DNA of 64,000 nucleotides, from NCBI GenBank assembly GCA_016169945.1, contig JADLSH010000256.1, positions 992,001-1,056,000 of the forward strand. Direction: 5' to 3'. Both the position numbers and the translations under genes were made by a program. Position 1 is the first letter of the stretch, and every line of letters starts with the position of its first letter. The notes beneath the pieces were generated by a model. That model was not told where the DNA came from. It did not search any database and worked only from the letters and a program-made list of their open reading frames with translations. This document shows, in pieces, positions 10,793 to 21,179 of the stretch. Source of the stretch: Trachythela sp. YZ-2020. Taxonomy: Eukaryota > Cnidaria > Anthozoa > Malacalcyonacea > Clavulariidae.

Positions 10793-12309
10793 GCTGCTGC
10801 CTACCATCCCCGAACAAATGGTCAAGATGAGCGCACCAATGGTACCCTGAAACGTCATCTCTCAAAGGTAATAATAATCTTAGTAGATTAAAATATCTTT
10901 AATATTGTAGTTACCAGATGATAGTGTTGATCTCTGATAATTTAATATTGTAGTATGTTCTAACTACTTTGCTTTAATGGCATCCAATAAACATTCATAT
11001 ATATGCAAATGAAGAATTGCAGGAACTTAATATGTTATGATTTGATAGCATTCTGTACTTATTGTAGATGGTCAATGAACAGCAAGATGACTGGGACCTG
11101 TTCATAGACCAAGCATGTTCGGGTGTTCGTTCGTCAAACAATGAGTCAACAAAACATACCCCATACGAAGTCATGCATATAAGGACGCCACGATTCCCAT
11201 CTGAACAGCCTGAAGAGGAAGACCTCACCCCTATTAGTCTGGAGGGACCCACCCCTAATGAAGTGACTGACTATGGCCGAAACAAACAGGAACAGCTCAT
11301 TACAGTGGAAGCCAAGGTATGTTGCAACCAACAAAACAATAAAATTCATTTACAGTGTGGATTGTGATAGGTATTAGCCTTGAAAGAAATGGTGAATATT
11401 TTCTAGAAAATGTTGCACACAACGTTACCCCTTCAACAGTGTTGTTATGTATTATTTCTCATAATACTGCATGTACTGTACCACAGGTATTTAAACTTAG
11501 AGTCTAAATTGTTCTGTTGTCAGGTTACTGCTAATAACACACAGGCGAAAGAAAAAATGAAGAAATATTATAAGTTGAAGAAGATGAAAGGATTTAAAGC
11601 CTATAAATTTCATATTGGCCAAGCTGTCATGAAGGCTAATCCGAAAAAGCTTGGAGGCCGAAAGGGTGACCGCATGACCTCTGATTGGCTTAGTGGTTAT
11701 GTTGTCGAAACGTTGACGGATCAACAAGTTGTGTTGCGCAGTGTCAAGACCAATAGGGTTTTGAAAAGTATCAGCCATGTTCACATTAAACCATTCAGAG
11801 AAAGAGGTGTTGCAGGTGATGATGTGGGAGGTGCTGACCAGGTAGAAAGTGTTGGTGATGAGCTGGAAAGTGACCAAGTAGTGAGTGAAAATGGTGACGA
11901 GGTAGCTGGTGCTAGTGATGAGGTTGGTGGTATTGGTGGTAAGATTGTTAGTGGTAGGGTTGCTGGTGTTAGTGATGAGGTTGCTGGTGTTAGTGGTAGG
12001 GTTGCTGGTGTTAGTGGAAAGGTTGGTGGTAAGGTTGCTGATGTGAGTGGAAAGGTTGCTGATGTGAGTGGAAAGGTTGCAGTTGTTAGTGATGAGATTG
12101 CGGTTGATCAAGTCGATCAAGTCGAACACTTAAAGCTACTGGCTAGCAGAGCAAAACAACTGTGTGAGCCTTACCTTGATTTTGGGCCTGCTAAATTGGC
12201 AAGAAGAGACATATGGTCCCTCATCCCACCACAAGAGGTTCCATCACAGGAATTAAAGCTCATTAAACATGAAGTTCCTCATTTTATGTCTGGCTGGTTA
12301 TCTCACAGG
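10793..12309 (+). pseudogene. Integrase core and GPY/F-like region of the Ginger transposase (three exons)
   Basis: Exon 10793-10867 encodes AAAYHPRTNGQDERTNGTLK, the segment around the catalytic Glu of retroviral-type DDE integrases. Exon 11068-11316 (MVNEQQDDWDLFIDQ...) matches the following integrase helix region, including KHTPYEVM. Exon 11524-12309 gives a basic stretch (KEKMKKYYKLKK), then DWLSGYVVETL...LKSISHVHIKPF, which fits the GPY/F module with SGY in place of GPY. All three have good GT/AG borders. About residues 135-195 of the last exon are a Val-Gly-Ser-Asp repeat. The two catalytic Asp residues upstream are not present, so the core is incomplete. Confidence 0.75.
11927..12108 (+). 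repeat. Coding minisatellite (Val/Gly/Ser/Asp repeat)
   Basis: Degenerate units of about 18-24 bases translate to GVSDEVA, GVSGRVA, GVSGKV, DVSGKVA and so on. The array stays in frame within the integrase exon. It probably arose by replication slippage and forms a flexible linker between the GPY/F-like region and the protease part. Confidence 0.75.
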
Positions 12310-12486
12310 GTAAGTTAGACTTTGTTTTGCACAATTGGTATAGCTGGATGTAAATAGTACTTACTATATACAAGCAAACGTGTTTGAGATACCCTTTATT
12401 GCCGCAATCCTGGCAATTAATACACCAGGCAGAAATCTTAATATCGACACCTTACTTACTAATATGTTATTGTTTACCATGTATAG

Positions 12487-13364
12487 GTCATTGATGCTTA
12501 TTTCTGGAGTATGGCAGAGGAGACATGTGGGACTGAATGCTACATTTCGTGGTCCAACATCAATTTTAGTGTGATCGAGAAGATCCTGCTTCCCATCAAC
12601 TCTACTCAAAACAACTGGACATTATTGGTTAGTATAAATCTAAGTATGCCTGTTCGTATGTAGGCTAGTGTTTGATACTCTGGGTGCAAGGTTGGGTTAG
12701 CATATGGAGAGACAGTAATCTTATTATTTAGCATAACCAGAATATTCATCAAACTCGATTTTGCACAGGTGTTAGACAAAGAGTCAAAACAAAGAATATA
12801 CATTGACCCTCTCAAGAGTGGACAGGCATCAGCCCCAAAACCAAATTGATGGATCATATTAACAAATTAAGGTATTGTACAGTACAGTCCAATATCCCCA
12901 GGATACTAGATTTTATGTTTGGATATACCGGTAGATATCATTTCATTGGTATCCCAATGAGACACTCAAAAACTTTCAAGATACATTACAATACCAAGGA
13001 AAATAATTTTTTAATGTTAAATTGATACATTGTTGAATAAAAACAGCTTTGTTACCTTTAAAAATAGATATTGAAAGTTATTTTTTTTTGTTTCCATAGC
13101 TGGGATATTGATACCAGCATCAACATTTGGTTACCAGATTCAAAATCCTGGTACATCCTTCTTGGATAATGCTCAAAAATGTAAATTTCACACCCTGAAT
13201 TACCATAAACACTTAAAAAAGTGCAAACAATAATATTAAACTTTTGATCTTCTAGTGATTTGGTTAAAATCAAAGCTAACTGGGATGTGCCTTCATGGCG
13301 ATGCCTGCAACCTAGCCACTGTAGACAGCTTGATAGCTAGAACTGTGGCATACATGTTTGCTAT
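12487..13364 (+). pseudogene. Ulp1-like (C48) cysteine protease region, inactivated
   Basis: Three exons. 12487-12627 reads VIDAYFWSMAEE...ILLPINSTQNNWTLL, matching the Ulp1 pattern of a substrate groove followed by the active-site HW. 12769 onward reads VLDKESKQRIYIDPLKSG, which supplies the Asp, and then slips frame near AAACCAAAT. 13256-13364 reads NWDVPSW...CRQLDS, then TAG (13338-13340), then NCGIHVC, the block with the oxyanion Gln and nucleophile Cys. Two active-site problems are visible: the His before Trp is Asn (NNW), and the TAG stands one codon before NCG. C48 enzymes remove SUMO-like modifiers; here the domain is accessory to a transposon gene and is dead in this copy. Confidence 0.7.
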
Positions 13365-13827
13365 GTGAGTATTTTAAAGATAAATTTTTAAACATAATAC
13401 ATATTTTTATAGAGATTTAAATGTAGATTCTTAGATTATAGGACAATATATGCAGTGTAGTCTTTTGACACCGTACAATGTATATGTATGTTAATTTAGC
13501 CTAATTTTGCCATTTCCACCATATTAACAGTGTTCAGTTTGTAATTTGACATGTAATTTAACCATATAATATTTTACTATGAACATTTTATAGTTTACAC
13601 ACTGTCTCATCCAAGGAGTATATAAATTATGACAAAACAAGTTAATATGTCTACTCAGCACAAAGACATATTGTCAACCATATGTGGGTCTTGCTATGAT
13701 TATGTTAACAAGTAAATCAGACTGTTTGTATTGTTTCACAATATACCAATCAGCAAAATTAAACTGGGAGAAAAACATAATTATGTGCAGCATAGTCAAA
13801 TAATGTACAATATGTTTTTTGTCACAG

Positions 13828-14020
13828 TGGAAGAAATCCAGGTGTCTGCAAAATCTGCAGGAAAGATGGTGGTGATAACTGCCTGGGTTGTCACCAATGT
13901 GGTCAATTTTTTCATGCAAACTGCATTGGCGTGGACTTTGCAACTACCCACGGAAATCTTTCTGAATGTGAAATATAAACATCTTCTCACCTGACTGTCC
14001 AGTGCGCCATTGTTAAAATA
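13828..14020 (+). pseudogene. PHD finger exon of the Ginger gene
   Basis: After a GTCACAG acceptor, the frame gives GRNPGVCKICRKDGGD, then CLGCHQCGQFFHANCIG. This is CxxC, then CxxC-x4-H-x2-C, the zinc ligands of a PHD finger. The last CxxC pair is disturbed: the frame stops at 13978 after SECEI, and a shifted frame supplies SPDC. PHD fingers bind histone H3 tails; on a transposon protein this could guide insertion, which is inference. Confidence 0.65.
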
Positions 14021-14290
14021 TAAATGCCGAACACTTTTACTGTAGTTAGCCTACATGTAGTTATGGCCTAAAATAACTTCAGTTTGTATTTGTAAGCATT
14101 TATTCTTAGCCATCTAATCTTTGATAACGATACAAATTGAATCGAGTTTCGGAATACTTTTATAAACACCTCCTTTAATTATAATAAACCTAGAAATAAG
14201 AAATTCGGCCGAGTCAGAGATTTCGCAGGGGTCAGAGATTTCGCAGAGGTCAGATATTATATTCATTTTGAAATCAATGGCATTTCTTGC

Positions 14291-14385
14291 AATCTGATTG
14301 GTCAAAAATAGTGCGATTAATTCCCAAATCGGATCATCTTGAGTATTAATCGCATCATTTTTAAACCAATCAGATTGAAGCTCTG
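14291..14385. repeat. Foldback with CCAAT/ATTGG arms
   Basis: AATCTGATTGGTCAAAAATAG followed by TGCGATTAAT is repeated in inverse at the right as ATTAATCGCATC...ACCAATCAGATT. Arms are about 34 bases around a 25-base loop. A further CCAATCAGATTGAA follows at about 14397. Confidence 0.7.
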
Positions 14386-14815
14386 CACCACAACAACCAA
14401 TCAGATTGAATGATATAATTCAACTAGCCAATCAATTTAAAGAAAAATGTGCTCTGGCAAATGACCAAATCTGTTCACCATAAATTGTCCATAATCTAGA
14501 CTGCATTTACTGCAGGTTTTTTCATAAAAATCAACATAAAGGCAAGTCAAACTTAAAAGAATATCAAATAATTTTTCACAAATAATACAGGCCAAATTAT
14601 CAACAAAATTTTGAATGAAACATTGTCAAAATGTCAACAAAAACAATTTTCAGCAACAGTCAAAACTGAACACAAAGCTGTCAAAGGAACAAGGTATTAA
14701 AATATGGAATGATCGATTGTAGTGTCAATGTTTGAATGCACAAAATCATAAGAAACGTTTATCATTTGCGAGTGGTATATAGTAATATACTGTTGTATAT
14801 ACTGTAGTACTGTAT

Positions 14816-15312
14816 TGCCAGTTGGATAGTTGATCTTTGTGAATTTGGAGTATTTGCCTCGACTGACGACTGCCAGTTGGACAGTGAGTCTTTTGTGAAT
14901 TTGACGTGCATTATGAGCGATCACCTGTGTGGATGATCGCTTGAATTGTCTGATAAAATAAATAGTCTGTAAGTTGGTCTTTGTGAGTTTAACGTGCTGG
15001 GAGCAATCACCTGAGTGGATGATTGGCTCGAGTAGCTGCCAGTTGGACAGTGATTATCGTTTATGAGTGTGACGTATTTGGTAAGCAATCACCGGCGGGG
15101 ATGATTGCCTCGACTGCCAGTTGGACAGTTGGTCTTTTGTGCACTTGAAGTGCGTTGTGAGCAATCACCTATATAAATGATTAACTTAACTGCCTGTTGA
15201 ACATTACTTAAGTTCGATGTATTTGATGAGTAATCACCTGTGTGGATGATTGTCTCGACTGCCAGTTGGATAGTTGATCTTTGGGGAGTTTGAAGTGTTT
15301 ATGAGGGATCAC
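14816..15312 (+). repeat. Minisatellite of ~85-bp units, each with a hairpin
   Basis: Six diverged units share CTGCCAGTTGGACAGT, a TTTGTGAGTTTGA-like block, and an AATCACC...GATGATT block. Within each unit the second block folds: one copy reads GCGATCA...TGATCGC, others GCAATCA...TGATTGC. The stem is kept although the bases change. The array ends about 150 bases before the gag-like gene and may be the non-coding leader of that element. Confidence 0.8.
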
Positions 15313-15465
15313 CACTGGGAGAGATATTCCCTTTTTTCCCATTGGTACATAGGTAACCATCTTCTACATGAATGGTGGTTATTAGTGCAAAGCGTTAAAG
15401 GACTTATAATAGCTTGTTGCATATTGTAGGCGTTAAAACAGGAATTTGCACAACTTAAGAAAACG

Positions 15466-15960
15466 ATGGAAACGTTCTCAAAACCTTCGGTGGAGAATCT
15501 TCAGAGGAAGATTGTGGCCATGACTTCCAGACCTGGCTGCGAGTTCAATAAATATGACGCCTTGGAACTTCTGGAGGTATTGAAAGAAACAGCTCGGGAG
15601 TTAAAGCATGAGAAGAGTTTGTATTTTCGGGCCGCGTATGACACCCTGCGGGACAAGATCAGCGAGCCTGCGGACTACTTCCGAGAGGTACTTGTGGCCG
15701 TGTTGGGAGATAAAGACCATGAAAAGGTTCTTGAGCGTGTGAGTCGAGTGGACAAACGGTATCGGCGTAAATCTGCTGACGAACCTCGTATGCCGGCGAA
15801 GAAATTGCGCTCGACGCGGCCAGGGATGGACAACCGTGTGTGTTTTTATTGTAATTTACCAAGTCATTTCCAAGCAACGTGTTACAAAAGGAAAAGAGAT
15901 CAACGGGCAAGGAAAGATTCCGGCGTTTCCACCTCTGTTTACTCGGACACACCAACATAA
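15466..15960 (+). CDS. Gag-like protein with zinc knuckle
   Basis: A 164-residue ORF from ATG (METFSKPSVENLQRK). The N-terminal half is charged and helical-looking. The C-terminal third is basic and carries CFYCNLPSHFQATC, a CX2CX4HX4C zinc knuckle as in retroelement Gag nucleocapsid regions, followed by KRKRDQRARK. A tyrosine recombinase fragment lies downstream on the same strand, so a DIRS-like or other tyrosine-recombinase element is the best reading. No reverse transcriptase was found between them, so the copy would be internally deleted. A host-derived Gag-like gene is the alternative. Confidence 0.6.
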   Translation: METFSKPSVENLQRKIVAMTSRPGCEFNKYDALELLEVLKETARELKHEKSLYFRAAYDTLRDKISEPADYFREVLVAVLGDKDHEKVLERVSRVDKRYRRKSADEPRMPAKKLRSTRPGMDNRVCFYCNLPSHFQATCYKRKRDQRARKDSGVSTSVYSDTPT

Positions 15961-16291
15961 TTTATAGAATATATGTTCGATTTGATAATGATATAATAAT
16001 ATTGTCGTGGGATTTACATGTTATTGCATGGGAGAATGTATATTTCCTTTGTTCTTGTGTGTTCAATTAAAATACATCTATTGTGTGTCCATGTATATGC
16101 GTGTTTGCTCAGGGTAACAAATAGTCATTTTATTTTATACATATATTTTCCCCTCTTTTCGCGATTGGGAGGTCATGGTGGGTTGGCAGTTTTTGAAAAA
16201 GAGTCGACCCTTATACTCCCCCGGTTAGGCCGGGTCAGAGCTGTCATCCTTCTGCTGGCCCTCTGGGTTCTAAAATGTTCTTGCTTTATAG

Positions 16292-16479
16292 GCAGACGCA
16301 TTCATTACTTGGGATAGGGAGTGTGATCAGATTTTTGATTCCCAGATTATGGAAATTTCTGACACACTCGGCAGTGAACCAACATCGATCGAATGGGTGG
16401 ATATGAATGAGAACCCAGTGGATGCAAGTGGAGGGTTGACAGTTTCTGACACAGAATTGGAACGTATTGCCAATGGTTG
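16292..16479 (+). CDS. Short acidic exon before the recombinase
   Basis: After a CTTTATAG acceptor-like sequence the frame reads ADAFITWDRECDQIFDSQIM...TELERIANG and stops at 16477-16479. It has no recognisable domain. It ends where the tyrosine recombinase frame begins in another frame, suggesting the two were once one ORF separated by a frame slip, or successive overlapping ORFs of one element. Confidence 0.35.
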
Positions 16480-16485
16480 ACGGCA

Positions 16486-16767
16486 ATGGAGGCGGACAAT
16501 GGGGAAACTGTGCATGGATTTAGGGCCGGTTGTGCGACTACCTTGGCGTTAACCGGCGCTGAATTGTCCGAGATTACGGACCACGTGGGATGGAATCGTC
16601 GCCACACTGCTCTCCATTATCTTCAGCTCGCGAAGGCGCTCAATCCAATGGGGGCATCAGCTCCATTAGCGTCTGGTGCAAGTATGGAGGCTACGCCAAA
16701 TTGGGAACAACTAAATCAATTAAAACAGTTTGTCTGCGCTTTTCCTGTATTTAACACTTCCACCTAG
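16486..16767 (+). pseudogene. Tyrosine recombinase, C-terminal catalytic part
   Basis: The frame reads MEADNGETVHGFRAGCAT, then LSEITDHVGWNRRHTALHYLQLAK. HGFR gives the H-x-x-R, DHVGW the second His, and HYL the catalytic Tyr of tyrosine recombinases. The upstream half, with the first Arg, is missing. Such recombinases integrate DIRS-like retrotransposons and Cryptons. Fragment only; function lost unless spliced to undetected exons. Confidence 0.75.
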
Positions 16768-16825
16768 CTAGGTAATCTGATTGTTTGTTTTGCAGTGATT
16801 TTATTTCTGCCTGTGACATTAGAAG

Positions 16826-16915
16826 GTTTGGGAGGTTTGGGTTAGGGTTTGGGTTAAGGTTTTGGTTAAGGTTTGGGTTAAGGTTTGGGGTTAGTTAGGG
16901 GGAGGGTAAATGGGA
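16826..16915 (+). repeat. Telomere-like G-rich tract
   Basis: A run of GGTTTGGGTTAAGG and GGGTTAGGG variants, related to the animal telomere repeat TTAGGG but degenerate. The G runs could form quadruplex structures. An interstitial degenerate repeat fits better than a real chromosome end, since ordinary sequence continues on both sides. Confidence 0.6.
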
Positions 16916-17134
16916 AGTTGGAAGGCGACGTGTAGCCAGGAGGTCTGGAAGAAAGTGAAGCAATGAACTCCCGCTGACTAATATTTCCCATACCTAATCA
17001 ACTGAGCTAGAATGCGAGTGTTGGGAAATAGAATACTATTCTCAACGCTCGTAATTATATGCGAAAGTGGATTAGGTATAAACAATACCTAATATGGATT
17101 GATGAATAATGAATAGGATGTAGATGAGGATCAG

Positions 17135-17497
17135 GGCATATTTTAAGGATTTCTAAGTGGGGGGCCATTTGTAAAAAAGGGCCCTTAATCTGAGTGTTGA
17201 AGGCGCGAGCCCTGTAGGGGTCCGGGGGAGTTTTTTCCCGGTAAAATTTTGAAATCTGGAGCTCTGAAATTGCCAAGCCAATAGTATTTCAATGTTTTAA
17301 CTAAAACTTTAAAAATGTTTAACTATATAAGCCATAAAAACAATATTTCGCTAAACACAGACAAATCATTTGCTCTGTAAACGACCCAATGTATATATAA
17401 AGGGCCCAGGGAGTGGGGGCCAATTTTGTGTGAGTGGGGGCCCATCAAGAGGGCCAAGTGGCCCCCAGTATATATGTTAAAATATGCCTTGATGAGG
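17135..17497. mobile_element. MITE with GGGCATATTTTAA ends
   Basis: The left end GGGCATATTTTAAGG followed by GGGGGGCCA is mirrored at the right by TGGCCCCCAGTATATATG and then TTAAAATATGCC. The core is rich in GGGGGCC words and has no coding capacity. Target duplications were not identified. Confidence 0.55.
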
Positions 17498-17635
17498 ATA
17501 TTAAGCCTAAAGAAGGCGATTACACTCAGTTTTAGTTCAGTTAACTTCAAGTCAGCAACAAAGTGGGAATGATAGCGAGACGAACCCAACCGCCCACCCG
17601 CCCTGGGAAATTCGTGCGGTTACTAGCCACTGGTC

Positions 17636-18262
17636 TAGTTCACTGGTCAGTGACTATCAATTTTTTTCAAAATGGCTTCTTCGCAAGCTGCCGAATTTAA
17701 AACAAAAATCGTTTTTTGAGCCTGATTCAAAGTTTTAAATGAACAAAAACTGCGGCTAAATTAAAGGAGGATATATTTTTGACATTTTTAAAGATAAGCG
17801 ATAACAAATACACTATTTTTCTTCCATGAAAGGCAGCGTTTTCTCGATGTTGAAATGTATAAAACTTTTTCCGTATGGCTCAACCACTCAAGTGTTTATT
17901 TTGAAAAATATTCATTTTATCCTCATTTATATCGTTATATTCAGCAAAAACCTAGCTAAAACCATTCTACTTTGTATTTGAGCCCTTCCAAAGTCTTTTT
18001 CTCATGAAATTGTTTGTTTTTGTTTCGCTTCGATATATTTTTGACACTCGTCTTTTGCCGGTATGTTTTTAATAACCGGCCGCTGAGAAAAGCGCTGAAT
18101 TTTGTCCTATAGCCTTTTCAACTGACCTCATAACTTTCTGTGTTTGTTTTTCTCTTTGAAATTTCTACTAAAACAATTAGTCGCCTCAGGCTCGGTGATT
18201 ACAAGCCTATAGTCACTTCGCCTTCGGCTCAGTGACTATAGGCTTGTAATCACCTCGCCTTC
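17636..18262 (+). repeat. Dispersed ~630-bp repeat A, copy 1
   Basis: Its reverse complement is found at 31985-32645 with most of the sequence conserved (for example AATAACCGGCCGCTGAGAAA and GACCTCATAACTTTCTGTGT). It ends in a hairpin (about 18179-18262): TCGCCTCAGGCTCGGTGATT, then ACAAGCCTATAGTCAC, then its inverse. No ORF. It is probably a non-autonomous transposon. Confidence 0.8.
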
Positions 18263-18556
18263 GGCGAACAAACTTCGGCGAGTTTGTTCATTTGCATTGA
18301 AATACTCAAAACATGTATAGGTGAATATTGAATAATTTCTGGAAACACCATGCATGTTTATTGGCACGTGGGTACTCGCAAGTCGCAAATCAAACATAAA
18401 TATTGTATATACATGTGCATGAATCGACTGAATATGAGAATGTCTGTCACATGTAATCAAAATTATCATATTCAAACCCAGATTCAACACAAGGTAAACA
18501 AAATGTGCACAAAAACAGTCGAAAGATCAGTTCCATTCACTTCGACCACTATTTCA

Positions 18557-18655
18557 AAAAATTCCCCAAAAATTTCCCCCAAAAATGTGATTCCCCAGAT
18601 CTCTCCCCAAAATTCCGCAAATTTCCCCGTTTTGGGGAAATTTCCCCAAATTAAA
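18557..18655 (+). repeat. TTCCCCAAAA low-complexity tract
   Basis: Irregular repeats of ATTTCCCC and CCCCAAAA, ending in TTTCCCCGTTTTGGGGAAAT, which is itself palindromic. No gene. Confidence 0.6.
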
Positions 18656-18818
18656 AGTGAGAGCGCTCGTGAAATATTGAAATTACAATTCATGTTGTTG
18701 CTATGCTACGGCATTTAAGGGAGTATCGCGGGTGTGTCAATGGTAAACAAAGACTAATAAAATACCGCTTCCGGTTTAAAAAATTATTTCGATTTCAAAA
18801 TGAAGATAATAAAGTGGA

Positions 18819-18952
18819 AATTGAACTTCGTGTCGTGCAATTTTGGTCTGAAATCAAACTTCTGATTACAAATCGCACTCCCGCTTCGCGGTACGATTTT
18901 GTAATCACGCCTTTGATTTCAGACCAAATTGCACTCCACTCAGTTCAATTAC
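18819..18952. mobile_element. Foldback element with ~50-bp arms
   Basis: AATTGAACT, then GTGCAATTTTGGTCTGAAAT then CAAA and GATTACAAATCG on the left are mirrored by CGATTTTGTAATC, TTTGATTTCAGACCAAATTG and AGTTCAATT on the right, around a CCCGCTTCGCGG centre. No coding capacity. Confidence 0.85.
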
Positions 18953-19218
18953 CATTGTTAAGCGAGCCAGCCCAGGAAAACAAGCTGGAAATCATGGTAC
19001 AGTGCATGCTTTATTCCGCCTAGAAACAATCTAAAAAGTGTAAGCAAGTTAGGAATCAACGAAACTAAACCTTTTCGAAGCAGTTGCCGTCTTGCCGACA
19101 ACAAAAAATATCATTTTGCGAAAGAAGCACAAATTTCGGGTTCCCGCCAAAATTACGCGGGAATTCCTTTCTAGCGGTTGCCGTGCTAGCCCGCCTCATG
19201 TGGAGCAAATGACAAACG

Positions 19219-19258
19219 TATTGGCCCAGTAAAGAGATCCAGTCCATTTTACTGGGCC
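19219..19258. repeat. Short hairpin TGGCCCAGTAAA
   Basis: TGGCCCAGTAAA and TTTACTGGGCCA flank a 14-base loop. Perfect 12-bp stem. Meaning unknown. Confidence 0.7.
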
Positions 19259-19467
19259 AGCCAGTTTAACCGGATCAGCCCATAGGAAAACTTGGAATTT
19301 GAAATGTAACGCGAGTTATAAGAGGGGGGAGGTAGTGCAATTTTTGTGCAAATATTATTACTCCTTATTTCATTTTCCGCAGTAATTGGCTTAGCTGTTG
19401 CGGTATTCCTGCCCTCTATTACTTTTGATGCTGCAATTCGTACATATTTATTTAATGTTATTTATTA

Positions 19468-20412
19468 TGATGATGATAATAATCTTTAATCAGGAAGTCA
19501 ACTTCACCAAAAGGTGTTTTACAATTGAGTCGTGTATAGATTAAAATATGTACATAAATTATATATGATATAATTAACTGCGACTAAAACTGCATGCATG
19601 ATAAAGGTATTTACACTACACGAAATAACTTTATTTCGATAAATGTTATTTCAATAAACGTCTCTTAAAAACTTCAAGATTTGGAGCCTTGCGAGTTAAT
19701 TCGTTGAAAATTATTCCAGTCATCTGCTGATCTATTCACAGTGGACATTTAAAGACTCCAGTTCATTCTAGACCTAGTTTTACGTATGTTTTGCTTACTT
19801 CTAGTATTATAATTATGAAACATTTTGTTTTTCTTAAGGTTAAAATCATGTAGAAATAGATTGTTTGCACATATATATACATAAAAATAGTACGACGTTG
19901 AGATCTCCGTGCTTCCAATGGTTTCCATGAAAGTTGTCTGAGCGCATCAGTACCAGAGTGATGAGATGGTAAGTCGAGGATTGTGCGGGCAGCTTTATTC
20001 TGTAGGACCTGTAACTCTGCCATTTTGGAAGAATTTTGTCGATCTCCCCAAATTATATCACCATAGTCTAATACTGGTAAAATCAGACAGTTGTAAAACA
20101 TAATCCTCGCATGTAGCTAATGGCAGTAGATGTTTGATACGCCTAAGCAATGCTAATTTTTGGTTGATTTTACCTCTAATGTGATCTATGTGGTTTTTCC
20201 ATATAAAATGATTGTTAATTCTGATTGCCAAATAGTTAAAAGCTTCAACTTCATTTATTTAAAGACTGTCCTTCAACTACAAAAACGATGGAGTCAATTT
20301 TAGCCAATCTCTTGCCGCTACCAATTAGCATAAATTTAGACTTAGGTGCATTTAAGGTTAAATAGTTTTCCTTCAACCAGTTAGTAACATTATTTAAATC
20401 TACATATGATAT
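19468..20412 (-). pseudogene. LINE reverse transcriptase fragment (CR1/L2-like)
   Basis: Reading from 20412 leftward: DLNNVTNWLKENYLTLNA, a stop and frame slip, FNYLAIRINNHFIWKNHIDH, another slip, then LPVLDYGDIIWGDRQNSSKM and ELQVLQNKAARTILDL. These are the C-terminal palm and thumb blocks of non-LTR reverse transcriptases. The 3' end is near 19468 with ATTATCATCATCATAATAAA-type tail. 5'-truncated and broken, as usual for dead LINE copies. Confidence 0.75.
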
Positions 20413-21179
20413 ACTATCAAGGCACAGTTAAATAAGTATAAAACAGATAGGTAAATACTATACAAAATTAAAGCCTGTGCACAGCCTTAAAACTCGTAAA
20501 CTGGCTATACAATAGTAGAAAAAGCAGGGAGATATGCACAATAGTATAGTTTGATACAGATGCACAATAGTATAGTTTGCTGAAGACCAGGGTATTAATA
20601 ATCGTTGTCAATGTCGGACTATAAAAAAAGTGCTTGATTTGATTGATTTGGCAAAGAGGCTTTGCACATTTTGAAACTACTTGGGTAATGCGTTCATCCT
20701 AACTCAAACATTCAAGAAAAGATACACGGAAGTTTTGTACCAGGAGTTGGTGACCATTTAAGGAGAAACCCCATTCCTATTTCCATATTTTTTATCCCGT
20801 CCCTAGTGGTTAAATCCCAGTCCTGGTGCAGTGAATCCTATTTTCCCAGTCTAAAAATTGCCAAATCCCAGTTCCCATTTTACCCCTTCACGGCCTTCAT
20901 TATAGCTACATCCTATTAGCCGGGTCCATAATTTCAGGCAGGAAAGTTGATCAGTAATGCGTCCCGGATATAGAATCTATGAATAAATCTGACAAGATTC
21001 AGAGAAAAGTTATATCAATAGACTTCCGGTCAGTGTTAGAGAGAAGGGAAAAGCGACTTGCTTGCACATATGGGCGAATTCTTTACATGTAGATAATCCA
21101 TCACATATTCAATAATCTTTTGGTTTTATGTTTTGATTTATCATTTTGCAAATGTTCGTTCGATAACTTGAAAGATCGA
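20413..21179. other. Non-coding stretch between LINE fragments
   Basis: Contains a short tandem duplication at about 20533-20580 (ATGCACAATAGTATAGTTTG twice) and an AAATCCCAGT-rich patch near 20770-20890. No gene. Confidence 0.45.

Larger units (their letters stand above)
9925..14256 (+). mobile_element. Ginger-type DNA transposon, decayed
   Basis: A multi-exon gene with a Ty3-like integrase, a Ulp1-like protease and a PHD finger lies between inverted ends. The left end (9925-9960) reads TGTTACGCGAAATTTCTGACC, with a second GAAATTTCTGAC. The right end (about 14212-14256), in reverse, reads GCGAAATCTCTGACCC, then another GCGAAATCTCTGAC. Ginger elements are DNA transposons whose DDE transposase is closest to LTR-retrotransposon integrases; some carry extra protease and PHD domains. 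Exact target duplications could not be fixed. Internal stops and frame slips indicate this copy is inactive. Confidence 0.65.

Noticed and set aside
14816..15312. CRISPR-like array
   Set aside because: Repeats are ~85 bp, diverged and without unique spacers; the rest of the window is clearly animal DNA.
16018..16317. 99-residue ORF overlapping the gag-recombinase interval
   Set aside because: It shows no domain and conflicts with the better-supported exon at 16292-16479; likely chance.
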